Counted from the stretch's first letter, positions 16,410 through 24,984 are shown. The stretch is 64,000 nt of DNA from Methylocystis echinoides (GCF_027923385.1 NZ_BSEC01000002.1:169352-233351), one strand, 5' to 3'. A program made the numbers and translations. The notes: generated from the sequence alone by a model not told the origin.

Positions 16410-17657
16410 ATGACTCATGCCCAATTGAACGCGACCGGCCGTCGCCGCGATTCCGCGACGAGCTGGCGCGTTGCCAAGCTTTTTGACGCGCCGCTCTTCG
16501 CGGTCTGGCGCAGGGAGCTTTTAAAAGCCGCGCGCGACGCCGTGCGTGCGCTTGCGCTCGACCGCAGCGAACGTCAGCTGGTCGAGTGCCTCGCGGTTTG
16601 CTTTGGCGAGCAGCAGCTGGCGCATGGCTTGCTCTGCTGGCCGTCCAACACGCAGATTGAGAAGAAGACAGGCATGAGCGAGCGCACGATCCGTCGGACG
16701 ATCGTCAAGCTTCGTGAGCGCGGTCTGATCTTGATGCGCGACAGCGCTAACGGGAAGCGCTTCCCGATCTCGAACGCCGAAGGCGAGGTCGTCGACGCGC
16801 GGGGCTTCGATCTGACGCCGCTGCACGCCCGCGCCGCGGAATTTGCGGAGCGCGCTCGCGCCCTCGATATTGAAGATCGCGTGCGCCGGCAGCTGCGCGA
16901 CGACCTCACGGCCGCCCGCAACGCCTTGCTCGATCTGTGCGCCGAGGATCCGTCCGGCGCCTATGCGGAAATTCTGGCGCGCGCGAAGATCGTGGCGCGG
17001 CCCTCGAAAGCCGCCGCGCCAGAGGAATACGCCGCGGCGATCGAAGCCTATGTTGCGTTGGCCGAGGAAGCTCGCGAAATCCGCTATCGGAGCGATCCTT
17101 CCACTCAAACGCCCGGCTCTGCCGGCCATGCTGGCCGTCACTCAGAGCAAAATTCCAAACTCTCTATCGAAGATTGCAACCCCCCTCGCCACGGCTCCCC
17201 ACCGCCATCCGACCCGCCCGACGATTCCAGCAATGACGCTTTTCGAGAAGGCAAGGGCGGCGTTCGGCGAAACGAACGGACGACGTTGGGGACGGCGGAC
17301 CGAGCGATTCCCAAGGACCTCGCCCTCTGGCTCGCCGCCTGCCCCGAGCTCGCGGAGTGGGGAACAGTCACGACGATCGAGCGCGCGGCGACCCTGGGCG
17401 CTCAATTCATTCGGGCCTGCGGGCTCGCCCGGCACGCTTTTGACGCGGCCTCTGCGCGTCTCGGTGTCATCAACGCCGGCCTACTTGGTCTCTTTGTCGT
17501 TCAGCGACATGCCGATGGGGAGCAGCGCGGCGGCACGCCGATACGCTCTCCGGGAGGGCTATTCGTCATGCTCGCCCGCGAGATCGAGCGTGGCCGCCAT
17601 CCACTCGAGAAGGAGTTGATCGGGATGCAGCGCCGGCGCGGGCGCAATTGGCGCTGA
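16410..17657 (+). CDS. repC: Plasmid replication initiator RepC
   Basis: 415 residues from ATG 16410 (GCAAAGG just upstream), the usual RepC length; frames reaching 16305 would start inside the ctRNA leader. The N-terminal domain carries a winged-helix region (about residues 75-110: CWPSNTQIEKKTGMSERTIRRTIVKLRERGLIL) followed by RDSANGKRFPI, and the C-terminal domain has the RepC pattern LWLAACPELAEW, AAARLGVINAGL-like region and GGLFVMLAREIERG. RepC is the initiator of repABC plasmids and acts at an AT-rich origin inside its own gene; the relatively AT-rich stretch around 17140-17180 is a candidate. Unlike repABC replicons, no repA or repB precedes it. Confidence 0.9.
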   Translation: MTHAQLNATGRRRDSATSWRVAKLFDAPLFAVWRRELLKAARDAVRALALDRSERQLVECLAVCFGEQQLAHGLLCWPSNTQIEKKTGMSERTIRRTIVKLRERGLILMRDSANGKRFPISNAEGEVVDARGFDLTPLHARAAEFAERARALDIEDRVRRQLRDDLTAARNALLDLCAEDPSGAYAEILARAKIVARPSKAAAPEEYAAAIEAYVALAEEAREIRYRSDPSTQTPGSAGHAGRHSEQNSKLSIEDCNPPRHGSPPPSDPPDDSSNDAFREGKGGVRRNERTTLGTADRAIPKDLALWLAACPELAEWGTVTTIERAATLGAQFIRACGLARHAFDAASARLGVINAGLLGLFVVQRHADGEQRGGTPIRSPGGLFVMLAREIERGRHPLEKELIGMQRRRGRNWR

Positions 17658-18060
17658 CGCCTACGTGAGGGATCCTCCCGTCCAACGTGCGGCCTTCTCG
17701 GGAGCGGTCAGCCGTTTGGTCTGTCCTCGTTCTGGGTCGACTCTATGCGGGCGCCCGTGACGACCTCATCGGAGGCCGAACCCGAGATCGCCATCGGGCG
17801 CTTTGAGCCGTGCTTCGGCGATGCCCCGCGCGGTAGGGATCGTTGGCTGGATCGATCGGAGTTCACACTGATACGAAGGTCGAAACACGAAGGTGAACCG
17901 TTCCATCAGCGTCCAGCCAATGTCGAGCTTCGATCTTGGCCGCTTCAGGCGCCATCGACGCAGACATATCGAAAGTCCTCGCCGAGGCGGCTCGTGAGAA
18001 CTGGCGACAACGTCGTACGCTTTCTCCCTAAAGCTCCAAGACGCCTCCCCTTTCGCTTAA
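17658..18060 (+). other. Gap after repC, no supportable gene
   Basis: The only sizeable frame (17745-18068) has no ribosome binding site, no recognisable domain and atypical composition. Nothing else is visible before the ssb leader begins near 18100. Confidence 0.4.
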
Positions 18061-18107
18061 GTCATTGACGCATACGTCCGGCGGGCCGTGGCGTCGGCCA
18101 CTGGCGT

Positions 18108-18308
18108 CGAAAATTTTCCCTTTGCCGCCTGCAGCGGCAATTCCTCGCGCTCGGCCCAAGCGCCCTTTCAAAATTTCCGTCGCCGGGCGTGGCGCGGCGC
18201 TTCGCTGGCCCCTCGCCTCTGGCTCGGGCTCTGCCAGGCCCTGTGCCGCCCGTCTTGCGCGACATAAGCGAAGGGGATGGCTCCTTCGCGGATAAAAGGA
18301 GAAAGACG
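18108..18308 (+). promoter_or_regulatory. Structured leader of the second ssb gene
   Basis: AT-rich imperfect arms (CGAAAATTTTC at 18108-18118, CAAAATTTCCG at 18169-18179; 9 of 11 pair) enclose a perfect 7-bp hairpin (TTGCCGC, 18122-18128; GCGGCAA, 18134-18140). Then follow GCGGCGCTTCGC at 18194-18205 and a GCCAGG/CCGCCCG stretch. The plan matches the leader at 7785-7977, so the two genes probably share a mode of expression. Confidence 0.55.
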
Positions 18309-18644
18309 ATGTTCGACTTCGCCCGCTTCCACATCCTCGGCCGCGTCGGCAAGATCAAGACCTTCGAGAAAAACATCCGCGTGTCGATCGCCGCCAACGC
18401 CTCCTACAAGAAGGACGGCCAATGGGTGGACGAGACCGACTGGAACGAGATCGTGATTTTCGACAAGAACACGCGTCAATATGTGACCGAAAGCGTCGAA
18501 TCCGGCGACTACGTCCGCGCGCAGGGCCGCCTGCGCCAGAACAGCTTCAAGCGCGACGGCGAGACGGTCTATGTGGTCGAGCTCATCTGCGACGAATTCA
18601 GCCGCGCCCCGAAAAAGAAGGCCGCCGACTCCGCTGCGGCCTAA
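18309..18644 (+). CDS. SSB-like OB-fold protein
   Basis: 111 residues from ATG 18309 behind AAAGGAGAAA. ILGRVGKIKTFEKNIRVSIAANASYKKDGQWVDETDWNEIVIF and GDYVRAQGRLRQNSFKRDGETVYVVELICDEF correspond to the strands of an SSB OB fold; the C-terminus is a lysine/alanine tail without the acidic SSB tip. Paralogous to the gene at 9101. Plasmid single-strand-binding proteins of this kind are typically made early in the recipient to protect the incoming strand, which fits the unusual leader. Confidence 0.8.
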   Translation: MFDFARFHILGRVGKIKTFEKNIRVSIAANASYKKDGQWVDETDWNEIVIFDKNTRQYVTESVESGDYVRAQGRLRQNSFKRDGETVYVVELICDEFSRAPKKKAADSAAA

Positions 18645-18651
18645 ACCGCAA

Positions 18652-18674
18652 GGGCCGCTCCTCTGGGGCGGCCC
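18652..18674 (+). terminator. Hairpin after the ssb-like gene
   Basis: GGGCCGC (18652-18658) pairs with GCGGCCC (18668-18674), six bases after the stop codon. There is no T run (AATTCC follows), so it may stabilise the message rather than end it. Confidence 0.4.
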
Positions 18675-18725
18675 AATTCCGGCACGACGTCGCGCAACTC
18701 AATTCGTGCATTGGCCCGCTTGCCT

Positions 18726-19538
18726 TCATAAGTCCAGGAGCCATCTCACCGAGCGGCTCTGTCGGAATTCGACGAAGAATCTCCGCAATAAGACGCCCGC
18801 GGCCAGACCCAGCGTCGCCCAGAAGGCGGCAGGCAGTCCGGCCACCCAACCCATGAAGGTGAACTGACGTCCTGCGGCGTTCGCGGGCGCGCCGGGCGGC
18901 GCATCAAGCCACAGCGGCGGCGCGCAAGCGCGGGCGCCTTGAACGACATAGACGCCTTTACCGGCGTCACAGTTGTCGCGAAGGGTCTTCGTCAGATCGC
19001 CATTGGCCCGCATCAAAGCGAGCCAGCTGTCGGCGTCTGCGCGCGCGGCGAGGGCCGCTGCCCCCTGTCGGAGCTGCTCTTGGTCCATGCGACCCGCGGC
19101 ATATCCCAATCCACCGCCGAGGGCCGCCGCAAGACAGAGCGCCGCGATCTGGAAAAAGCGCGCCTGCCCTTCCCTGCGGCTGGACAGCTCCCGCAGCGCA
19201 TTCGTCGCCGCTTGGCGAACGTCGCCCTTGGTCCCTTCGACCATTCTCGCGATCTCGCCCGCGACGTTTTCTCGCGCGGCCGCGACCGCAGCATCAGTCA
19301 ACGGCTTCACCGCTTCCTTCGCCGCGTCCTGAACCCTTTGCGGGAGCCCGGAAATCGCCGTCGGGATATCGATCGCAGCCTTCTCCAGCACCCCGGCGAC
19401 GGCAAGAAAGACGACCGTGGGGTCATCCGGGGAAAGCTGCAAATCGCCGATCCGCCGCCACATCGTTTCGCGGATCGCGAGATCGACGCCAAGAGCGTCT
19501 GCAGCCTTTTCGAAACGGGATTTGGCGCCCTCATCCAT
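18726..19538 (-). CDS. Coiled, membrane-anchored protein encoded with ParA
   Basis: 270 residues. A long helical, acidic N-terminal part (residues 1-120) leads to one membrane span (about 130-148, FFQIAALCLAAALGGGLGYAAGR), a periplasmic-like loop with two Cys (DNCDAGKGVY, ARACAPPLW), and a second span (about 230-252). No family recognised with certainty. It overlaps the ParA-like gene by 1 bp and is clearly in the same operon, so a function with that ATPase, such as positioning it at the membrane or the transfer machine, is plausible. Confidence 0.65.
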   Translation of the reverse strand: MDEGAKSRFEKAADALGVDLAIRETMWRRIGDLQLSPDDPTVVFLAVAGVLEKAAIDIPTAISGLPQRVQDAAKEAVKPLTDAAVAAARENVAGEIARMVEGTKGDVRQAATNALRELSSRREGQARFFQIAALCLAAALGGGLGYAAGRMDQEQLRQGAAALAARADADSWLALMRANGDLTKTLRDNCDAGKGVYVVQGARACAPPLWLDAPPGAPANAAGRQFTFMGWVAGLPAAFWATLGLAAGVLLRRFFVEFRQSRSVRWLLDL

Positions 19539-20347
19539 CAGGCGTCATAGAGGCCAAGCAGCGGCAAGGCTGGCGCGATCAAGGCCGCGAAGTCGCGTTG
19601 GAACTTGGCGACATGCGCTTGTTCCGTGATCGTCAGCAGGCCAACAGCTTGCGCCTGCGAGAAGCGAATATTTTCGGCGTCTAATTTGGCGAAGGTGCCG
19701 CTCTGCAGCGACGGAAATTCGATCTCGATTCCCCCTTCCTGTAGCAGGCGCCGGCGTGTGCCGCCGCCCTTGCTCTCGCCCTTGGCGTCGCGGAAGCCAT
19801 ACCAGAAGGGAAAGTCGCCAGGGGGCTTGCCGTGTTTCAGATTGACGACGGCGACATGGTCGACGTTCGCGCCGGTCAAGTCGAGCCAGCGGGCGACAGA
19901 CTGCGCGGAACCGATGTCCGGTGAGATCACGTGGAATACCGTCAGCCGACAGCCGTGCGTCGCGAAAGCGTCGAGCAAGCCGGAGAGCCCCTCGCCGTCG
20001 TCCACGATCTTCGTCAGGTCGGCGAGCAGCCCGCCTGCAAGATCGTGGATGTAAAGCGGATCGTTAGAGGCGATAGAGTCGAGCAGAATGTTGCGCTCGT
20101 TTTCGCTGCGGCCGTTGTAGAAGCCGACGCCGACCGCGGGATCCTGGGTCTTGCACAGAGACCCTTCAGTCTCTCTCGTCCCAAGCACACGGATGGTTGC
20201 GCCGATCGAGCCGTCGGCGTCGAAGGCCAGGACGCGCTCTCCCTGCGTTCGCAGCCAATCCACCAAAGCGCGGGTGAACACTGACTTGCCGACGCCGCCT
20301 TTTTCGTTGGCGATCAACGCCACTCGCCGCTTGCCGTTCGACGCCAT
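19538..20347 (-). CDS. ParA/MinD-family ATPase
   Basis: 269 residues with a deviant Walker A near the N-terminus (LIANEKGGVGKSVFTRALVDW; the signature Lys lies in KGGVGKS) and FDADGSIGATIRVL as the Walker A' region. Start ATG 20347 follows GGAGGTAG. The rest diverges from classical plasmid ParA, and no parB lies next to it; instead it is coupled to a membrane protein. It may be a partition ATPase or, as with some conjugation-associated ParA-like proteins, one that helps recruit the relaxosome. Backbone box 7 lies upstream. Confidence 0.8.
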   Translation of the reverse strand: MASNGKRRVALIANEKGGVGKSVFTRALVDWLRTQGERVLAFDADGSIGATIRVLGTRETEGSLCKTQDPAVGVGFYNGRSENERNILLDSIASNDPLYIHDLAGGLLADLTKIVDDGEGLSGLLDAFATHGCRLTVFHVISPDIGSAQSVARWLDLTGANVDHVAVVNLKHGKPPGDFPFWYGFRDAKGESKGGGTRRRLLQEGGIEIEFPSLQSGTFAKLDAENIRFSQAQAVGLLTITEQAHVAKFQRDFAALIAPALPLLGLYDA

Positions 20348-20367
20348 TCACTACCTCCAGAGCATAT

Positions 20368-20385
20368 TTTCCTAAACTATAAAGA
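20368..20385 (-). promoter_or_regulatory. Backbone box 7, before the ParA operon
   Basis: Plus strand TTTCCTAAACTATAAAGA; the TAAACTATA core lies about 30 bp upstream of ATG 20347 and probably overlaps its -10 region. Confidence 0.5.
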
Positions 20386-20437
20386 AGAACGTTCCGCGCG
20401 CCTACCCCATCTGAGGCGGAGGGGCGCCGCTTTCCGC

Positions 20438-20971
20438 TTACACGTCTTCGTTGAAACGATGGCCGAGCACCTCAGCGGCCGTCTTTCCTGTTTGTCTCAG
20501 TGGTTTTACGACCGCCTGTGAAATCGGCGCCGGAGCGTCCTGCGTACGCGACATCGCCGGCGGCGCCACGGGCGTATCAACGCATTGCTCCGCGGGCGCC
20601 TCCGGCCTCGTCGCGTCTGCCTCGCGGCTGTTTTCCGCCTTTGTTGTCTGCGCATGGCTGAAGATATCGGGGCTATGTGCATTTGATGCGCGCGCGCCTT
20701 TGCCGCTTCCCCCCGATGCTTGCTGTGCCTTGTTGCGGCGGGCCTGCCGCACATATTGGCGAAATGTATGCACACTCATTTTGATGCCGTTTCGCGCGAA
20801 TATCGCGACGATATCGCTGTCCGTATGCCCCCTTTCTCGGCAAGATATGACGTCGTCTATCGCGTCTTCGATCGCCTGCCTGAGGCTTTTTGCGCCGCGA
20901 GGTTTTGCAGGCGCCTCGCGTAAATCTGCGAGGGCTTGCGCCCAGTCCGCGTCGGTGTGTTTCTGCGTCAT
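20438..20971 (-). CDS. Relaxosome-type accessory DNA-binding protein (TraK-like pattern)
   Basis: 178 residues from ATG 20971 (GAGGATT eight bases upstream). Residues about 28-75 (LRQAIEDAIDDVISCRERGHTDSDIVAIFARNGIKMSVHTFRQYVRQARRNK) follow the pattern of a short DNA-binding domain seen in plasmid TraK-type and related accessory proteins: a regulator-like motif in which a residue run of the type GHTDSDIVAIFARNGIKMS precedes a recognition helix. The rest is low-complexity and Pro/Ala-rich. Its location, divergent from mobC and the relaxase, suggests it binds the origin of transfer in the 20972-21295 interval. Assignment to TraK is tentative; a plain transcription regulator is possible. Confidence 0.5.
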   Translation of the reverse strand: MTQKHTDADWAQALADLREAPAKPRGAKSLRQAIEDAIDDVISCRERGHTDSDIVAIFARNGIKMSVHTFRQYVRQARRNKAQQASGGSGKGARASNAHSPDIFSHAQTTKAENSREADATRPEAPAEQCVDTPVAPPAMSRTQDAPAPISQAVVKPLRQTGKTAAEVLGHRFNEDV

Positions 20972-21295
20972 GCGCGCGAATCCTCTATGACATTGTGCTC
21001 GGACATTCGCGAGACGTATCGGCGCATTGTCCTGATGCATGCGCGATACGCCTGCGCATACATTTCGGGTACGCAGCGGAGCATCTATCAATATGCTAAA
21101 GTGTAAAGTGAGACAATGCACATAAACAGGGGGGACGCGTTCCCGGGACAAAATTGCGATAGAATGCTGATAAAGAAAGGGGTAGCGCGCGTTTTGGTTG
21201 TTTTCTTGTTTGACAAGATACCGGTTTTGTGAGTATCGTATAAAATATAGAAGAAGCCGAAGCGGCCGCTTTCATTTCCTTGCCCCAGGATCGCC
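20972..21295. other. Candidate origin-of-transfer/control region between divergent mobilisation genes
   Basis: 324 bp without a gene. It holds backbone box 8 (ATATGCTAAAGTGTAAAG, 21090-21107), a TTGACA at 21210-21215, and an AT-rich stretch (21234-21250, TATCGTATAAAATATAG). MOBP relaxases usually nick close to their own gene, so oriT is expected here; I could not identify a nic sequence with confidence. Confidence 0.4.
21210..21250 (+). promoter_or_regulatory. Promoter and backbone box 9 of the mobC-relaxase operon
   Basis: TTGACA at 21210-21215 with TATCGT 18 bp downstream as a possible -10, overlapping the AT-rich box ending TAAAATATAG; the GTG start of mobC is at 21296. Confidence 0.5.
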
Positions 21296-21715
21296 GTGCC
21301 CCGTCCGCGCAAGCCCGACATCGCGAAACATCGCGTCCAGGCGGATTTCACGCCGGAGGATTTCGCGCGGCTAGAGCAAGCTTGCGCCTTCTTCGGGCTC
21401 GGGAAGTCCGACCTGCTGCGCCGGCTCGTGCGCGCATCGATCGACTTGGGCCCCGCGCTCAGCGTCGAGAACGGCAAGGCGCTTGCGGCGACGACCCGCG
21501 AATTGCGCGCCTGCGGGCGCAACATCGCCCAGATCGTTAAAGGCATTAATCTCGGCTATGCGCCGCAGCTGGCCGATGACAAGGAGCTTTTCCTCGCCAC
21601 CCATCGGGCGCTCTCCGAGATCAACGTGCTCGTGCACGAGATGAGCGCCGCCTATGGCGCGCGGCTGCGTCGCGCCGGAGGCTTAAAGCCGCTTCCCGGG
21701 GCGGAGGCGCCATGA
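21296..21715 (+). CDS. MobC-like relaxosome accessory protein
   Basis: 139 residues from GTG 21296 (AGGA five bases before). The N-terminus has a ribbon-helix-helix-like pattern (HRVQADFTPEDFARLEQACAFFGLGKSDLLRRLVRASID), followed by the MobC-type segment TRELRACGRNIAQIVKGINLGY. MobC proteins melt and bend DNA at oriT so that the relaxase can nick. It overlaps the relaxase gene by 4 bp (ATGA). A decayed second copy lies at 25198-25430. Confidence 0.8.
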   Translation: MPRPRKPDIAKHRVQADFTPEDFARLEQACAFFGLGKSDLLRRLVRASIDLGPALSVENGKALAATTRELRACGRNIAQIVKGINLGYAPQLADDKELFLATHRALSEINVLVHEMSAAYGARLRRAGGLKPLPGAEAP

Positions 21716-24054
21716 ACGAGGCTTGGGAGAACGTCCGCGCCTCGCTGGTGTTGGAAATGAACCGGCTCGCCGTTACGGCGGACGCCGCCCGGCGCTCTCG
21801 CGCGGCGCGGGAGAAGCGAGGCCTCGAGGAGCGGCCTGTTAAGGGCGTGGGACCGCCTCCGGCGCCGGCTTTCGCCTTGGACTATTCGCGGGTCTCGGCG
21901 CTGGAGCCAGCGCCGCGTCGCCTGTCCTCGGATCGCGTTCTGCGCGGACTGACGATTACGGGCGGGGAGGACGAAGAGAAGCATAGGCGGTTGCCGGACG
22001 TCTTCGCCAAGGGCGGGAAGCGGCCGCGTCCGAGCGTCGACGGCCCGTCTTCTCCGGCCGTCATTGGCCGGGGCGCGCCTCTGATGTCACGGGCGCGGGC
22101 CTTGGCGCAGGGTTATCAGCCAGCCGTCGTCAAAGTTGTCTCTTACGCCCATGGCGCGGCGCGGGCCTCGGCAACCGCCAATTATGTCGACCGTGACGAT
22201 GCGCTCCTGGAAACCCAGGATGGAATCGAGTTAAAGGGCCGCCCCGGGATCAACGCCGAGATCGCCGAGTGGGCGAAGGATTTCGAGCCGCGTAAGGAAA
22301 GCCAGGACGTCGGCGCCGTGCGCTTTCAGGTCATCGGCCTCAAGGATACGCCCGCCGATCGCCAGATCCTCGAAAAGGCGCTCTCAGCCGCCTTTGCGGG
22401 ACATCGTTATGCCTACCGGTTCGAGGTTCTGAAGGACGGCGCCATCGAGGCGCGAGCTGTTGTCGCCTTCGCTGGGACGCTCGGCGAAGGCAAATCGGTT
22501 ACGCGGGAGCGCTTCTACGTCACCGAACGCCACGTCGGCGCCGCGGAGGGTTTTGAAGCCCGCGTTTTCGCGGCGAAATCCGAGGCGCGAATGAAGGCGC
22601 GCATAGAGGCGGCGACCGGGATTGGCCAGCATCGCATCGTGCTCGAGCCCGGCGCGCCCGGTAACGGCCCAACCAGCGTCGTCGATCGCCTGACGCGGCT
22701 CCAGGAGCATGGCGCGGCGGCCTCAGATAACGGCGCGCTCCTCGACAACCCGAGCGCCATCCAGTGCGAGTCGCGCGCCTGGCGGCGGGATCTGCGTTCG
22801 TTCAAGCCGCGCGACACGATGCACCTCATCGTTTCGGCCAAGGCCGGCGTCGACGTCGACGCGTTCAGAACCGCCGTGCGCAGCTTCGTCCATGAGCAAT
22901 TCGCCGACCATAAATTCATGTTTGGCGTGCACACCGACAAAGCTGACGCTGGGCATGTCCACGCCCATGTGATCGTCGCTGTCCGCGACGCCGAGGGCGT
23001 GAAAATTCATCCAGGGCCGCAGGATTTCCGGAACTGGCGCGAGACTTTTGCAGAGCACGCCCAGATGCAGGGGCTCAAGATCGTCGCGACATCGGCCGCG
23101 GAGCGGGCGTCGTCGCAAAGCTACGGGCCAAAAGACAAGGCGATTGTCGACGCCGCCGATCATCCTCGGCCGAGACGAGAGGCGCGCGACCGCGCCTATG
23201 CGAGCGATCCCGCAAACAAGACGCTCATCGACAATGCGCGTCGGCGCATCGAGACCGCGCGCACCAATCCAATTCGCATGCCGGCCTCGGAGCGTCAGCT
23301 CGCCGTCGCGAACGACTCAGCCTCGACGTGGCGACAGCTGGCGCAGGAGGAACCGCAGAGCGCGACGGCAAGCGCTCTTGCTCAGCGGATGCAATTCTCT
23401 CGAGTTGCCGGGCAAGCAATCGCCACGCTGGTCAATCAGGCTCTCATCACCCAGACCACGAGGAACAGCGCCATGCCGATCACCGCCGCGCAAATGGGAT
23501 CCGACCTTAAGCTGCTGAACGAAGCCGTGGACAAGGTCGGCGCCGTCTTGCCGGCGGATACGAGAGCCGCGTTTTTTGAGCGTTCGGGGCGCTATCTCGA
23601 AAAACTTGCGGCGCGCGTCGACATGCAGCGGGAATTCGAGGCCAAATCTTCACAAGCGGTGCTCGCTCCTGTCGTGGAAGAAGCCACGCGCGTTGCTCGC
23701 GTCGACCAACGCGAAGCAATCAGCGCGCAGAGGCTCGTGGAACGCGCCGAAGCCGTCGAGCGCCGCGTCGAGGCGGCATCGAATGTGGCGCCGGCCAGCG
23801 GGCGCGATATCGACACATCTCGCGTCATCGTCCGTGAAGCCGAGAGGGCGGCTGCGAATGAACGAGCCCGCGCGCACGCGGCCCTGGAGGCGCAACGTCT
23901 GCTGGCGGCCAATGCCGCGGCGCCTCTCGCGGCTTCGCTTGCCGTCGACGCGCGGCTCGAGGCGTTGCGCCGAGAACAAATGGAAAAGCTTCGGCAAATT
24001 TCGGCGGAGAAGGAAGCCGCCGGCAAGGCGTCAGAGCCAGAGATGGAACAATGA
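21712..24054 (+). CDS. Relaxase (MOBP-type), starts conjugative DNA transfer
   Basis: 780 residues. After a 120-residue leader the relaxase domain begins (KVVSYAHGAARASATANYVDRDD), where the Tyr of ATANYVDRD (about residue 156) is the likely nicking nucleophile. The metal-binding HUH motif is at about residue 415 (DAGHVHAHVIVAV, preceded by FMFGVHTD). The C-terminal 250 residues are charged and coiled, with Ala/Arg/Glu-rich repeats. The enzyme cuts at oriT, stays bound to the 5' end, and is delivered by VirD4 through the VirB channel encoded at 41-54 kb. The last 80 codons are duplicated as a relic at 27458-27731. Confidence 0.85.
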   Translation: MNEAWENVRASLVLEMNRLAVTADAARRSRAAREKRGLEERPVKGVGPPPAPAFALDYSRVSALEPAPRRLSSDRVLRGLTITGGEDEEKHRRLPDVFAKGGKRPRPSVDGPSSPAVIGRGAPLMSRARALAQGYQPAVVKVVSYAHGAARASATANYVDRDDALLETQDGIELKGRPGINAEIAEWAKDFEPRKESQDVGAVRFQVIGLKDTPADRQILEKALSAAFAGHRYAYRFEVLKDGAIEARAVVAFAGTLGEGKSVTRERFYVTERHVGAAEGFEARVFAAKSEARMKARIEAATGIGQHRIVLEPGAPGNGPTSVVDRLTRLQEHGAAASDNGALLDNPSAIQCESRAWRRDLRSFKPRDTMHLIVSAKAGVDVDAFRTAVRSFVHEQFADHKFMFGVHTDKADAGHVHAHVIVAVRDAEGVKIHPGPQDFRNWRETFAEHAQMQGLKIVATSAAERASSQSYGPKDKAIVDAADHPRPRREARDRAYASDPANKTLIDNARRRIETARTNPIRMPASERQLAVANDSASTWRQLAQEEPQSATASALAQRMQFSRVAGQAIATLVNQALITQTTRNSAMPITAAQMGSDLKLLNEAVDKVGAVLPADTRAAFFERSGRYLEKLAARVDMQREFEAKSSQAVLAPVVEEATRVARVDQREAISAQRLVERAEAVERRVEAASNVAPASGRDIDTSRVIVREAERAAANERARAHAALEAQRLLAANAAAPLAASLAVDARLEALRREQMEKLRQISAEKEAAGKASEPEMEQ

Positions 24055-24154
24055 TGGATAGCGAGCAAGCCAAGAGTTTAGCGGCTACTCTGGCTGAATG
24101 CCTTCTACCGCTCATCGCATGGCGTGGCGAGTCGGATTGTCGGAAGGCGCTCGA

Positions 24155-24652
24155 TCAGGCCTCGCCAGCCCGCTCCAGCACGGCCTTGATGACGGCTTCC
24201 GACAGGAAATAGCCCGACTGCCGCCACTGATCGAGGATCGGCGCCACGGTGGGAACGAGACCGCGCTGCTTGGCGCCGAGCAGAAGCCCGGCGCTGCCGA
24301 TCACGGTCAATCCTCTGCGCCTGGCCACCTGCCGCCCAAGACGCTCATCCATGAGCACGGGACATTGCAGTGCCAGGGCGAGGTGGATGGCGGCGAGTTC
24401 GCCTGCATCCAGCCCGGTCAGTCCTTCGTCGGGATCCGCGCCGGATCGCGCCACGTCGGGCTGGGCTTGGATCTGCCCTGCTTCCACGGCGGCGCGAACC
24501 GCCTTGGCGCCGGGCAAGGCGAGGTCGAGCGTGCATTCGGCATAGACGGTCTCCGGAATGATCACCTCCTCGACCATGCCGTTCAGTACCGGGACCAACC
24601 CGGTCTTGGCGATCACAATCAGCGGCGAGGCGTCGGAGACGATTAGCTTCAC
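24155..24652 (-). CDS. PIN-domain toxin
   Basis: 165 residues of the PIN-like DUF3368 type: IVSDASPLIVIAKTGLV (first acidic residue), a central Glu (LDAGELAAIHLAL) and VLMDERLGRQVARRRGLTVIGS (third acidic cluster). PIN toxins of this kind cut RNA. Its start overlaps the antitoxin gene by 4 bp (24649-24652). It converges on the relaxase gene, 100 bp away; this pair marks the beginning of the cargo region. Confidence 0.8.
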   Translation of the reverse strand: MKLIVSDASPLIVIAKTGLVPVLNGMVEEVIIPETVYAECTLDLALPGAKAVRAAVEAGQIQAQPDVARSGADPDEGLTGLDAGELAAIHLALALQCPVLMDERLGRQVARRRGLTVIGSAGLLLGAKQRGLVPTVAPILDQWRQSGYFLSEAVIKAVLERAGEA

Positions 24653-24984
24653 CGATGGTTGGCCTCGAGCGCGGCCAACTCCTCATCGAGTTCCTCGGCG
24701 GGATAGTCCACGGCCGGAATGCCTATGGCGCCGAGGCGGGCGATGAACTCTTCGAGGGAGAGCTGGGCGAGCTTGGCCGCTTTGCCTAGGCTGATGGTTT
24801 TCTCGGCATAGAGGCGGAGAGCTAACGCGACGCCGATCCCCTCCTTCAGGAGATTCTCGTCCATCGGCACGGCAACGAACAGCGGCCGGCCATGCTTGGC
24901 GACGATGGACAGGTGCCCAGCTTCAGCCTCGCGCACCAGTTCGCCCGAGCGCTCGCGCAAGTCGCGTATCGAAAAGGTCTCCAT
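24649..24984 (-). CDS. Antitoxin with Phd-like N-terminus and UPF0175-like C-terminus
   Basis: 111 residues from ATG 24984 (GGAG eight bases before). The first 50 residues are a Phd/YefM-type fold (FSIRDLRERSGELVREAEAGHLSIVAKHGRPLFVAVPMDE); the last 60 (GIGVALALRLYAEKTISLGKAAKLAQLSLEEFIARLGAIGIPAVDY) match the UPF0175 pattern normally paired with DUF3368 PIN proteins. The N-terminal half would bind DNA for autoregulation and the C-terminal half would meet the toxin. Longer upstream frames lack support. Confidence 0.8.
   Translation of the reverse strand: METFSIRDLRERSGELVREAEAGHLSIVAKHGRPLFVAVPMDENLLKEGIGVALALRLYAEKTISLGKAAKLAQLSLEEFIARLGAIGIPAVDYPAEELDEELAALEANHR

Noticed and set aside
17745..18068. 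107-codon plus-strand frame after repC
   Set aside because: No ribosome binding site, no domain, and it ends in the structured ssb leader.
18121..18140. Hairpin before the second ssb as a terminator
   Set aside because: No T run follows, and the same plan recurs upstream of DUF2493, so it is more likely part of a leader.
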